Origin: Streptomyces sp. HmicA12 | GTDB lineage: Bacteria; Actinomycetota; Actinomycetes; Streptomycetales; Streptomycetaceae | Assembly (NCBI RefSeq): GCF_000373565.1 | Contig: NZ_KB891820.1 | Coordinates: 1 to 64,000, forward strand | Length of the DNA: 64,000 nt | Direction: 5' to 3' | In this document: positions 16,045 to 24,550 of the stretch, in pieces | Numbering within the stretch: the first letter of the stretch is position 1 | Layout: each line of letters begins with the position of its first letter | Translations under genes and position numbers: made by a program | The notes under the pieces: generated by a model | The model's input: the letters and a program-made list of their open reading frames with translations, nothing else | Told to the model about the DNA's origin: nothing | The model's database searches: none

Positions 16045-16830
16045 ATGAACCGCTACGAAGGCCGCCGCGCGCTGATCACCGGCGGCGGATCGGGCATCGG
16101 CCAGGCCACCGTGCTGCGCGTCCTGTCGGAGGGCGGCACGGTCGTCGCCGCCGACGTCAGCGAGGCCGGCCTCGCCGACACCGTCACCAAGGCGGGCGCC
16201 GACGCCGCGCGCCTCACCACGGTCGTCGTGAACATCGCCGACGAGGCGTCCGTGCGCGCGGGCGTCGCCGCCGCGCTCGCGGCCCTCGGCGGCCTGGACG
16301 TCCTCGTGAACGCGGCCGGCATCCTGCGCTCCTCGCACACCCACGAGACGTCGCTCGCCGACTTCACCACGGTGCTCGCGGTCAACCTGACCGGCACCTT
16401 CCTGATGATCCGCGAGGCGATACCGGCGCTGCTCGACGGGAACTCCCCGGCCGTCGTGAACTTCAGCTCGACGTCCGCGATGTTCGCCCACCCGTACATG
16501 GCGGCCTACGCGGCCAGCAAGGGCGGCGTCCAGTCCATGACGCACGCGCTCGCCGCCGAGTACGGCAAGCAGGGCATCCGGTTCACCGCCGTGCAGCCCG
16601 GCTCGATCTCCTCCGGCATGACGGACGGCTCCGGGAAGAGCGGGCAGAGCCAGGGTCCGGGGCTCCCCGCGGACACCGACTGGAGCCTGTTCACCAAGCT
16701 GGCGCCCGCGCTGGGAGACGGTTTCGCCGGGCCGGAGGCGGTGGCCGGGGTGGTCGCGATGCTGGCGTCCGACGACGGCCGGTTCATCACCGGTACGGAG
16801 GTGCGGATCGACGGGGGGACGCACTACTGA
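16045..16830 (+). CDS. Short-chain dehydrogenase/reductase
   Basis: 261 residues of a classical SDR: cofactor loop TGGGSGIGQ, NAAG motif (VLVNAAGIL), catalytic Ser in VNFSSTSAM, catalytic YxxxK (YAASKGGVQ) and the terminal GTEVRIDGG. The acidic residue after strand 2 (ADVSE) suggests NAD(H). ATG 16045 follows AGGGAGACC. The divergent TetR regulator probably controls it. The substrate is unknown. Confidence 0.9.
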   Translation: MNRYEGRRALITGGGSGIGQATVLRVLSEGGTVVAADVSEAGLADTVTKAGADAARLTTVVVNIADEASVRAGVAAALAALGGLDVLVNAAGILRSSHTHETSLADFTTVLAVNLTGTFLMIREAIPALLDGNSPAVVNFSSTSAMFAHPYMAAYAASKGGVQSMTHALAAEYGKQGIRFTAVQPGSISSGMTDGSGKSGQSQGPGLPADTDWSLFTKLAPALGDGFAGPEAVAGVVAMLASDDGRFITGTEVRIDGGTHY

Positions 16831-16949
16831 GCCGGGGCGGCGGCGCCGCGTCTGCCGTGCCGTCGTGCGCGGCCGGCCGCGGCTTTCGTCTTGGCCACCG
16901 GGCCCGCACCCGCTCGTGCGCCGTCGGAGCTACGGCGACGAAGCGCGCC

Positions 16950-18146
16950 CTACGACGACACCAACGCCCCCGTGTCGACCGGCGAGGTCGAGGACGCGGC
17001 CCGCGCCGCGTCCCCGGAGACCTCGTCGGCGGTCAGCACGTACCCGGTCCCCGCATCCGTCGTGGACCGCGCGAACACGACCCCGTACACCTCGCCGGAG
17101 GTGGTGAGCAGCGGCCCGCCCGAGTTGCCGGGCAGCACCGTCGAGCGGATCGAGTAGATCTGCCGCGAGACGCTCCCGGCCCCGTAGATGTCCTGCCCGT
17201 TCGCGTCGATCGTGTCGGCGACCGTCGCCGCCTGGAGGTCGAGTCCGCCGTCCTGCGGATACCCGGCGACCACCGCGGCGTCGCCCCGCGCGGCGTCGTC
17301 GTCGAAGGACAGGGTGGGCGCCCGGAGGTCCGGCACGTAGAGCACCGCCACGTCCTTGTCCGGGTCGAAGAGCACGACCCGCGCCGCGTAGGCACGGCCG
17401 ACGCCGCCCACCCGGACCGTCGGGTCGTCGATGCCCGCGACCACGTGGGCGTTGGTCATGACGTGCTCGGAGGCGTAGACGAAACCGCTGCCCTCGCGGC
17501 CCTGGGTGCCCGACGCGCCCTCCACCTTGACGGTGCTCGCCGTCGCGGCGCGGGTCGCCCTCGCCGTCACGTTGTCCCCGGAGGGCTTCGCCACCTCGGC
17601 CGACGGCTCGCTCGCGAACGGGTCGAAGACCTGCGGGAACCCGGCCGAGGTGAGCGCCCCGGTCGCCTTCGAGAACCACGCGGGGGTCGTCGACGGCATC
17701 GTGTTCTGCACGGCGCCGAGCACCGTCGAGGAGCGGATCGCCTGGTTCAGGGTCGCCGACGACGACGCCGCGAGGACGCTGCCCGCCACCCACGCCACCA
17801 CCAGGACGGCGACCGTGCTGGCCGCCGCCCCGCCGATCCCGTCCGCCACGCGCAGCGCGCCCGGCGCCCGGTCCATGCCGCCGCGCACCCGCAGCGCGAG
17901 CCGCCCGGCGAGGGCGTGCCCGAGGATCGCGGGCAGCAGCACCGTGAGCACGGCGACGACCGTGGCCGTCGACGTGCCGGCCGTGACCGTCTCCATCAGG
18001 AACGGCAGCAGCCACACGCCGACGACGGCGCCGCCCACGAATCCGGCCAGCGACACGCAGCCCGAGAGCAGGCCGCGGCGGTAACCGGAGGCCGCGTAGA
18101 CGACCGCCGCCACGATCAGCAGCACGTCGAGTATGTGCAGGTCCAT
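16950..18146 (-). CDS. MarP-type membrane-anchored serine protease
   Basis: 398 residues: four N-terminal membrane helices of the CvpA/colicin V type (residues 5-125), then a trypsin-like protease domain. The triad is His234 (TNAHVVAG), Asp265 (DPDKDVAVL) and Ser342 (PGNSGGPLL). It resembles mycobacterial MarP, which cleaves peptidoglycan-related targets during acid stress. The two Cys residues that form the redox switch in MarP are not seen in the protease domain. ATG 18146 is the start. It is divergent from a peptidoglycan amidase, a plausible functional neighbour. Confidence 0.88.
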   Translation of the reverse strand: MDLHILDVLLIVAAVVYAASGYRRGLLSGCVSLAGFVGGAVVGVWLLPFLMETVTAGTSTATVVAVLTVLLPAILGHALAGRLALRVRGGMDRAPGALRVADGIGGAAASTVAVLVVAWVAGSVLAASSSATLNQAIRSSTVLGAVQNTMPSTTPAWFSKATGALTSAGFPQVFDPFASEPSAEVAKPSGDNVTARATRAATASTVKVEGASGTQGREGSGFVYASEHVMTNAHVVAGIDDPTVRVGGVGRAYAARVVLFDPDKDVAVLYVPDLRAPTLSFDDDAARGDAAVVAGYPQDGGLDLQAATVADTIDANGQDIYGAGSVSRQIYSIRSTVLPGNSGGPLLTTSGEVYGVVFARSTTDAGTGYVLTADEVSGDAARAASSTSPVDTGALVSS

Positions 18147-18240
18147 ATCGGTAACAAACGACCACGGACCCGCCGGTGGTTCCGCCAACTGGCAGACATG
18201 TGTCCGACCGCACAGGCGACACGGCGTGAGAGTGGGAGGC

Positions 18241-19032
18241 GTGCGTGTCCTTCGAGCGGTGTTGTGCTGTGTGCCCGGGGCCCTGGCCCTAGGGCTGCTC
18301 GTGCTGTGCGCGGTCGGGGCCGACCGGACCGGGCCCGCGCCGCTGCGGGCCGCGGCGGGCCCGGTGCTGCCGGCCGCCGCCCTGCCGGTGCAGGGCCGCG
18401 CGCTCTCCGTGAAGGCGCACGCCGTCCCGCCGCGGATCGTGCCCCGTACGGAGTGGCTCGCGGGCGCGGACACGTACCACCGCGACCCGATCCGGTACGC
18501 GGACCGCGTCCGGGCGGTCTTCGTCCACCACACCGACTCGCCGAACGGCTACGACTGCGCCGACACCCCGCGCATCATCCGCTACCTGTACGCGGGCCAG
18601 GCCGGCGGCAAGGAGTGGGACGACATCGGCTACAACTTCCTCGTCGACCGCTGCGGCACCGTCTACGAGGGCCGGGCGGGCGGCGTGGACCGGGCCGTCG
18701 TCGGCGCCCACACCCAGGGCTTCAACCGGGACACGGCCGGGATCGCCGCCATCGGCACGTTCACCGAGGGCACCCCGGTGCCGCGCGCGATGACCGACGC
18801 GATCGCCGCCGTCGCCGCCTGGAAGCTGGGCCTGTCCGGCGTCGACCCGCGCTCCACGGTGCGGCTGGTCTCCAGCAACAGCCAGAGCCGCTTCGACGCG
18901 GGCACCGGGGCCGACTTCCTGGCGGTCTCCGGGCACCGGGACGGCTACGAGACGTTCTGCCCGGGCCTGGCCCTGATGGCCGAGCTCCCCGCCATCCGCG
19001 AGCGCGCGGCCCGGCTGCAAGGCCGTTCCTGA
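18241..19032 (+). CDS. Secreted peptidoglycan recognition protein / N-acetylmuramoyl-L-alanine amidase
   Basis: About 263 residues with a signal peptide (VLRAVLCCVPGALALGLLVL) and a PGRP/amidase_2 domain from about residue 65. The zinc and catalytic residues are visible: VFVHHTDSP, the Tyr in IGYNFLVD, GAHTQGFN, and the C-terminal SGHRDGYETFCPG, so it should cleave the amide bond in peptidoglycan. The start is uncertain; GTG 18226, 18232 and 18241 are in frame. Its 3' end overlaps the convergent M20 gene by 88 bases. Confidence 0.85.
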   Translation: MRVLRAVLCCVPGALALGLLVLCAVGADRTGPAPLRAAAGPVLPAAALPVQGRALSVKAHAVPPRIVPRTEWLAGADTYHRDPIRYADRVRAVFVHHTDSPNGYDCADTPRIIRYLYAGQAGGKEWDDIGYNFLVDRCGTVYEGRAGGVDRAVVGAHTQGFNRDTAGIAAIGTFTEGTPVPRAMTDAIAAVAAWKLGLSGVDPRSTVRLVSSNSQSRFDAGTGADFLAVSGHRDGYETFCPGLALMAELPAIRERAARLQGRS

Positions 19033-20252
19033 CCGGCCGAGAGCCGTCGCGCCGCCATCCCGGCGAGCACGGCCGCGCCCCGCGGCAGCGCCGCGTCGTC
19101 GAAGACCGCGTACGCGGAGTGGTTGAAGGGGGCCGTCGCCTCGTCCGCCCCGTCGAAGGCGGCAGGGCGCGCCGAGAGGCCGAGCTGGACGCCGGGGGCG
19201 ACCGCGGTGATCCGGGAGAAGTCCTCGGACGCCATGATCGGGTGCTCGTCGTAGCGCCAGCCGTCCTCGCCGTACAACTCGCCCACGACCTCGTGGCCCA
19301 GCTCGACGGCCTCCTCCGCGGCGATCATCGCCGGGTACCCCTCGCGCGTGTCGACGTCCGCCGTCATGCCCCAGCCGTCCGCGATCCCCTCGACCAGGCG
19401 CACCGCGCGCGGCAGGAAGTCGGCCATCGCCTCCGGGGACGTGGAGCGCACCGTCGCCTCGAACTCGGCCGTGCCCGGGATGATGTTGAGCTTCGTGCCC
19501 GCCCGGAACAGGCCGACCGTGAGCACCACCGGGTCGAACACGGACGCCGCGCGCGTCACCAGGTTCTGCAGCGCGAGCACCATCTCCGCCGCCACCGGCA
19601 CCGGGTCGGCGGCCGTGTGCGGGGTCGAGCCGTGGCCGCCCTTGCCGCGCACGACGACCTTCAGCTCGGCGTTGCCCGCGGTCTGGGTGCCGACGCGGGC
19701 GCTGAACGTGCCGCACCGCGGGCCGTTCGACGACACGTGCACCGAGTACGCGCCGACCAGCGGCTGCCCGGCCGCGTCGAGCAGCCCCTCCTCGATCATG
19801 TAGCTGGCGCCGTCGTGGCTCTCCTCGCCCGGCTGGAACATGAACACCACCGTGCCCGCCAGCTCCGCCTGCCGTTCGCCCAGCAGCCGGGCCGCGCCGA
19901 CCAGCATCGCCACGTGCTGGTCGTGCCCGCACGCGTGCATCACGCCGTCGACCGTCGACCGGTACGGCACGTCCGCGAGTTCCTGCAGCGGCAGCGCGTC
20001 CATGTCGCCGCGCAGCAGCACCGCGGGCCCGGGCCGCCCGCCGCGCAGCACCGCCACCACCGAGCCGAGCGCCTTGCCGGTGGTGATCTCCAGCGGCAGC
20101 CCCTTCAGGGCGTCGAGCACCTTCGCCTGGGTCAGCGGCAGCGCGAGCCCGATCTCCGGCTCGCGGTGCAACGCGTGCCGCAGAGCGGTCAGTTCGGGGG
20201 CGAGGGCCTCGGCGCGCTCGCGGAAGTGCAGCGGTGTCGGCTCGGTGGGCAT
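18945..20252 (-). CDS. M20 family metallo-amidohydrolase
   Basis: 435 residues, M20D-like: metal-binding motifs MHACGHDQHVAML and PGEESHDGASYMIEEG, plus the dimerisation domain with GGHGSTPHTAADP. Such enzymes hydrolyse N-acyl amino acids, hippurate or related amides in the cytoplasm. Homology ends near MAARRLSA; the last 30 or so residues (beyond about 19032) are coded by DNA that also encodes the end of the amidase on the other strand. The start ATG 20252 has GGAAAGGGA upstream. Confidence 0.88.
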   Translation of the reverse strand: MPTEPTPLHFRERAEALAPELTALRHALHREPEIGLALPLTQAKVLDALKGLPLEITTGKALGSVVAVLRGGRPGPAVLLRGDMDALPLQELADVPYRSTVDGVMHACGHDQHVAMLVGAARLLGERQAELAGTVVFMFQPGEESHDGASYMIEEGLLDAAGQPLVGAYSVHVSSNGPRCGTFSARVGTQTAGNAELKVVVRGKGGHGSTPHTAADPVPVAAEMVLALQNLVTRAASVFDPVVLTVGLFRAGTKLNIIPGTAEFEATVRSTSPEAMADFLPRAVRLVEGIADGWGMTADVDTREGYPAMIAAEEAVELGHEVVGELYGEDGWRYDEHPIMASEDFSRITAVAPGVQLGLSARPAAFDGADEATAPFNHSAYAVFDDAALPRGAAVLAGMAARRLSAGQERPCSRAARSRMAGSSAIRARPGQNVS

Positions 20253-20303
20253 GGTGAAGTCCCTTTCCAGGAGCGGCAGTTGCGTTGAACAGAGTGTGCT
20301 GGC

Positions 20304-20687
20304 TCAGCCGGTGGTGCGGCGCCGCGCGAACAGGACGAGTCCCGCCGCGACCAGACCGGACAGCGCGCAGGTCAGCCACACGATCCGGTACGCCTCCACC
20401 GACGGCAGCGGCGCGTCCGCCAGCAGGACGCTGCCGAGCACCACGGCGAACAGGCCGCCCGCGACCCCGCCCGCCGGCGTGCGTACGGTGTTGGAGACCC
20501 CCGCCGCGATGCCGCTCTGCCCGGCCGGGGCGCGCTCCGCGACCAGCGAGGGGAGTCCGCCCGACAGCAGGCCCACCCCGAGCCCGACGAGCGTCACGGT
20601 GATCCCGAACGCCGCCTCGCCGTCGTGCGCCACGCACAGCGCCCCGTACCCGACGGCGACCCGGGAGTGCGGCGACGCCGCGATCAC
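20304..20687 (-). pseudogene. MFS transporter, C-terminal remnant
   Basis: Only about four membrane helices remain (GITVTLVGLGVGLLSGGLPS, GQSGIAAGVSNTVRTPAGGV, YRIVWLTCALSGLVAAGL). They match the last third of a drug:proton antiporter of the 14-helix class, including the family's SGIAAGVSNTVRT step. Upstream the frame stays open but encodes only Pro/Ala-rich sequence without transporter features. It is therefore a truncated gene, 51 bases after the M20 gene. Confidence 0.65.
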
Positions 20688-20840
20688 CGAGGCGACCTGG
20701 CTGGGCAGCGGAGCGGTTTCCCGGAGTGCGGGTGGTCCGGCGGCTGACGGGGCTCCGGGCGGTGAAGCGGATGGGGCAGCCGATGGATGCGCGGGGGCGC
20801 GCCGTTCGGGGCTAGGGGTGCGTTGCCGGGTGCGGGTGCG

Positions 20841-20870
20841 TGGGGCTTCTCGCGCTGTTCCCCGCCCCCT
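20841..20870. repeat. Partial copy of the dispersed palindrome family
   Basis: The left-arm version (GGGGCTTCTCGCGCTGTTCC...) lies just beyond the stop of the lipoprotein gene. It has no matching right arm. Confidence 0.6.
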
Positions 20871-20883
20871 CGGCGAAGAAGCG

Positions 20884-22242
20884 TTACGCCGGCTTCAGTG
20901 TGCCGCCGCCCTCCAGCGGGAAGGACCTGCCGCCGAGCTCCGGGCTGGACGTCGCGTCGTACGTCACCGCGTGCCCGTTGCCCCGGATCACCCGGGCCAC
21001 CTCCTTCGCCACGTCCGACCCCTTGTCGAACGACAGCCCCTTCAGCGACGAATCCCCGGCCACCGACCACCGTGCGCTGCCCGCCAGCGTCAGCGACGCC
21101 CCCTTGACCCGGCCGTCGAACACGGTCGAGCCGGCGAGGTCCAGGGCGGCCGTGGACCCCTTCGCGACGACCACGTCGCCCTTCAGCCTCTCGCCGTCCG
21201 CCGCGAAGGACGCGGCACCCTGCTCCTTGACGCGCAGCAGCACCCCGGACTTGGTCTTCACCTCGGCGCCGCCCTTCAACTCCACGTCCGCCGTGGCCTG
21301 TTCGACGCTGAAGAGGTCCCCGTCCGTCGCCTGCAGCGCCCCGCCGCTCATCGCGTACGACGTCCTGCCCGCGCCGCGCAGCATCACGCCCCCGGCCGCC
21401 GCGGACGCCCGTACGTCCTTCAGGGAGAGCGAGCCGCCGGCCTCCACCGTGAACGCCTCCGAGTTCGCCAGGTCGAACAGCGTGTTGGAGAGCGTGACGT
21501 CGCCGGCGGTCTGCACGCCCGGCGAACCGCAGCCGGCCGAGGTCATCGTGCCGCCGGACACCGTCACCTTCGCCCCGCCGGGCCCGGCCGCGATCGGGGC
21601 GGACTGCGCGCCCGCGGTGATGACCTGCACGTACGTCAGATCGAGCGCGCCGCCGTACGACGCCATGAGGCCGTGCGCGGACGCGCCCTGCGTGGTGATG
21701 CCGCTCGCGCTCAGCGTGGCCCGCGCGTCCGCCCCCGTCGCGGCGACGCCCGTGGCGCCCTTGCCGGTGGTGCCGAACTTGCCGCCGGACAGGTTCAGCC
21801 GACCGCCGTCACGGGCCAGCAGCGCCGCGTTCAGACCGTGTTCGGCGGAGGCGGTGAGGGACGAGGTGCCGCCGCTCTTGGTCACCTTCGAGTCGTATGT
21901 CGACAGCCGCCCCGAGCCGGACACGAGCGCCGCCGACTCGTCGGCCGTCGTCGCCGTGAACGCCTTCTTGCGCGGCGCCGACACCGAGCCGCTGTCCAGC
22001 GTGTACGCGCCGGTGGCCACGGGCTGCGCGGCCGAGGACGGGTCGGCGGACGGCACGAGCGGACGCGTCGCGCAGCGCGCGCCGCTCGCCGTCGCCGCGG
22101 GCGAGGCCACCGGCGGGGTGGCCGTGTCGTCGGCGTCCGAACAGGCGGTCAACGCGGTCAGCGCGAGCGGCAGCAGCAGGACGGAGGCGGTGGCTGTGGC
22201 GCGGCGCTGTCCCGGGCGGCGCGGGAGTCCCAGGTGTCTCAT
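20884..22242 (-). CDS. Putative beta-helix / adhesin-like lipoprotein
   Basis: About 452 residues. A signal peptide ends in the lipobox LTACSD, so it should be a lipid-anchored extracellular protein. The mature part is rich in Gly, Ser, Thr and Ala and made of short irregular repeats of the LSGGKF, VTVSGGTMTSAG, LSNTLFDLANSEAF type. These resemble the stacked turns of pectate-lyase or autotransporter beta-helices. No catalytic residues are recognised. ATG 22242 or GTG 22257 may be the start. Function unknown. Confidence 0.7.
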   Translation of the reverse strand: MRHLGLPRRPGQRRATATASVLLLPLALTALTACSDADDTATPPVASPAATASGARCATRPLVPSADPSSAAQPVATGAYTLDSGSVSAPRKKAFTATTADESAALVSGSGRLSTYDSKVTKSGGTSSLTASAEHGLNAALLARDGGRLNLSGGKFGTTGKGATGVAATGADARATLSASGITTQGASAHGLMASYGGALDLTYVQVITAGAQSAPIAAGPGGAKVTVSGGTMTSAGCGSPGVQTAGDVTLSNTLFDLANSEAFTVEAGGSLSLKDVRASAAAGGVMLRGAGRTSYAMSGGALQATDGDLFSVEQATADVELKGGAEVKTKSGVLLRVKEQGAASFAADGERLKGDVVVAKGSTAALDLAGSTVFDGRVKGASLTLAGSARWSVAGDSSLKGLSFDKGSDVAKEVARVIRGNGHAVTYDATSSPELGGRSFPLEGGGTLKPA

Positions 22243-22317
22243 GTGCTCTACGTTCACACCTCACGCTTCGCGGGGCACACCCGGCACCCCCATAACGCCC
22301 CACAGCCGGCCCACGGC

Positions 22318-22812
22318 CTACAGCGCCTGTCCCATGAGCACGTCGTCCACGTACTCCCCGTCCAGCAGGAACTCCCCGGGCAGCACGCCCTCCACGACGA
22401 AGCCCTCGGCCTCGTACAGCTTGCGCGCCGGGGTGTTGTGGCCGAGCACCCGCAGCGTGATCCGCCGCGCGCCCTGCCGCCGCGCCTGGCCGATCGCTGC
22501 CCGCACCAGGGTGCGGCCCACGCCCCGCCCGCGCGCCGCGTCGGCGACGGCGAGGCCCTGGATCTGCCGGACGTGCGCGTTCGCCGCGAGCGGGGTGGGG
22601 TACCCGAGCCGGACATAGCCCACGACACGGCCGTCGAACTCGGCGACGATGTGGTCGCGCGGACCGAACCGCTCGGTGAAGAACGGCGGGTACGGCGGCC
22701 CGGCCGGTGGCTTGACCGCGTGCAGATACGACCACGTCTCGCGGTCGAGAAGACTGAGCCGGCTGTCGTCCTCCGGTACGCCGAACCGTATTCGGGGCGG
22801 TGGCTGTGACAT
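22318..22812 (-). CDS. GNAT family N-acetyltransferase
   Basis: 164 residues with the acetyl-CoA loop (VADAARGRGVGRTLVRAAI) and the following LRVLGHNTPARKLYEAEGF, typical of RimI/RimJ-like GNATs. ATG 22812 is the start; an upstream frame extension is less likely. It is divergent from the TIGR01777 gene with only 32 bases between starts. The acceptor is unknown. Confidence 0.88.
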   Translation of the reverse strand: MSQPPPRIRFGVPEDDSRLSLLDRETWSYLHAVKPPAGPPYPPFFTERFGPRDHIVAEFDGRVVGYVRLGYPTPLAANAHVRQIQGLAVADAARGRGVGRTLVRAAIGQARRQGARRITLRVLGHNTPARKLYEAEGFVVEGVLPGEFLLDGEYVDDVLMGQAL

Positions 22813-22844
22813 GCGGGCCACTGTACGACCGGCAGGATGGAGCC

Positions 22845-23732
22845 ATGACACGTATCGCGGTGGCGGGAGCCTCAGGACTCATCGGCTCGGCTCTCGTCCG
22901 TTCCCTGACCGGAGAAGGACATGACGTGCTGCGCCTGGTGCGGCGCGAGCCCCGGACGGCGGACGAGGTCCGCTGGGATCCGAAGGGGGGCCACGTCGAC
23001 GCGTCCCGGCTCACCGGCTGCGAGGCGATCGTCAACCTCGCCGGGGCCGGGGTCGGCGACCACCGCTGGACGGCGGCGTACAAGCAGGAGATCCGCGACA
23101 GCCGCGTCCTCGGCACGACGGTCCTCGCCGAGGCGGCCGCCGCGCTGCCCGAGCCGCCCCGGGTCTTCCTCAACGGCAGCGCCGTCGGCTACTACGGCGA
23201 CACGGGAGAGCGGGCCGTCGACGAGAGCGCGGCGGTGGGCGACGGGTTCCTGCCCTCGGTGTGCGTGGAGTGGGAGGCGGCCACCGCCGCGGCCCACCAG
23301 GCCGGCATCCGCACCGTCCTGGCCCGCACCGGTCTGGTCGTCTCCCGCCACGGCGGGGCCTGGGGCAAGCTCTTCCCGCTGTTCAAGGCGGGGCTCGGGG
23401 GGCGTCTCGGCGACGGGCGGCAGTACTGGTCGTACATCGCGCTGCACGACCATGTCGCGGCGCTGCGGCATCTCCTGGACGAGGAGTCCGTGTCGGGGCC
23501 GGTGAATCTGACGGCTCCGCATCCGGCGACGAACCGGGAGGTGACGGCCGCGATGGGGCGCGTTCTGCACCGGCCGGCGCTCTTTCCGGCTCCGGCGCCG
23601 GTGCTCCGCGTGGTCCTCGGTGAAATGGCGGGGGACGTTCTGGGCTCGACCAGGGCGGTCCCGACCCGGCTGCTGGAGTCCGGGTTCGATTTCGCGTTCC
23701 CCGGGCTGGAGGACGCCATCCGGGCTGCTTGA
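22845..23732 (+). CDS. TIGR01777 family NAD-dependent epimerase-like oxidoreductase
   Basis: 295 residues. Rossmann motif GASGLIGSALVRSL, then NLAGAGVGDHRW, the YYGDTGE motif around the active-site Tyr, and a C-terminal extension typical of TIGR01777 (SulA/YfcH-like) proteins (VLGEMAGDVLGSTRAVPTRL). The exact reaction of this family is not settled. In mycobacteria a homologue also lies beside lipB and the shared E2. ATG 22845 is the start. Confidence 0.9.
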   Translation: MTRIAVAGASGLIGSALVRSLTGEGHDVLRLVRREPRTADEVRWDPKGGHVDASRLTGCEAIVNLAGAGVGDHRWTAAYKQEIRDSRVLGTTVLAEAAAALPEPPRVFLNGSAVGYYGDTGERAVDESAAVGDGFLPSVCVEWEAATAAAHQAGIRTVLARTGLVVSRHGGAWGKLFPLFKAGLGGRLGDGRQYWSYIALHDHVAALRHLLDEESVSGPVNLTAPHPATNREVTAAMGRVLHRPALFPAPAPVLRVVLGEMAGDVLGSTRAVPTRLLESGFDFAFPGLEDAIRAA

Positions 23733-23764
23733 TTCGGTGTGTGGGCGGCTGCGGCTCTCGTCGT

Positions 23765-23876
23765 GGCTGGTCGCGCAGTTCCCCGCGCCTCTGACAGCGA
23801 GCTCCGCTCGCTTCAGGGGAAGGCTGCGCGTAGCGCATGCCTTCAGGCAGGGGCGCGGGGAACTGCGCGACCAGCC
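23765..23876. repeat. Full copy of the dispersed intergenic palindrome family
   Basis: Perfect 25-bp outer arms (23765-23789 and 23852-23876; arm GGCTGGTCGCGCAGTTCCCC...) enclose the same two inner hairpins as the copy at 8134. It lies between the convergent TIGR01777 and DUF4240 genes. Confidence 0.85.
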
Positions 23877-23899
23877 CCCACCGGCCCTCAGCCGTAGGA

Positions 23900-24415
23900 C
23901 TATCCGAACCGTTCCGTCAGCCGCGGATAGGCCCGGGCCAGAACCTCCGCGTCCTCGAAGTCGATCGGGGTGCCCTCCGGTTCCGGCGGGGCCGGGGGAA
24001 TGCCCAGGTCCGGGGCCACGGTCCCGGTCAGCTCCTCGTACGCCTCGTCCGCCGCGTACCCGAGCTCCTCACCGTCCCCGTCGACCTCTTCGTCGAACTC
24101 GCGGAGCGACTCCGCCAGGGAGTCCGGATCGTGCAGCGCCCCCTCGAACACCTCACGGCCCTGCCCGATCAGCCAGCACCGGAAGTAGTCGAAAGCGTCG
24201 TCACCGGCCCCGCCGAGCAGCACCCACGCCGCGCCCCACAGATCCCACCGGTACGCCCGGTTGTAGCGGGACTCGAAATGGCGGGCGAAGTCGAGCACGG
24301 AGTCGGGATCGGACTGCAGCAGTCTGTCGACGAGCAGCTCGGCATGGTCCTCGGGGTCGCCCTCGGCGGCCTCGCGGGTGCTGTCCACGATCTCCCAGAA
24401 CTCGGTCTCGTCCAT
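23900..24415 (-). CDS. DUF4240 domain protein
   Basis: 171 residues, strongly acidic. The DUF4240 domain fills the first two thirds (MDETEFWEIVDSTR, DFARHFESRYNRAYRWDLWG, DDAFDYFRCWLIGQGRE). No enzymatic motif is visible. The family is widespread in Streptomyces and often linked to immunity or toxin contexts, but none is evident here. ATG 24415 is the start. Confidence 0.82.
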   Translation of the reverse strand: MDETEFWEIVDSTREAAEGDPEDHAELLVDRLLQSDPDSVLDFARHFESRYNRAYRWDLWGAAWVLLGGAGDDAFDYFRCWLIGQGREVFEGALHDPDSLAESLREFDEEVDGDGEELGYAADEAYEELTGTVAPDLGIPPAPPEPEGTPIDFEDAEVLARAYPRLTERFG

Positions 24416-24550
24416 CACGGGACAAGCATCGGCCCTGGACCCTGGGGGCGCACGCCGAGCGTACGAGGTGGGCCACTTCGTTACGCGCGCACATGCCCAG
24501 GGCACCCGACCGACGCACGGGTCCGCGTCCGGCGCTCCTCGGGAGTTCCG

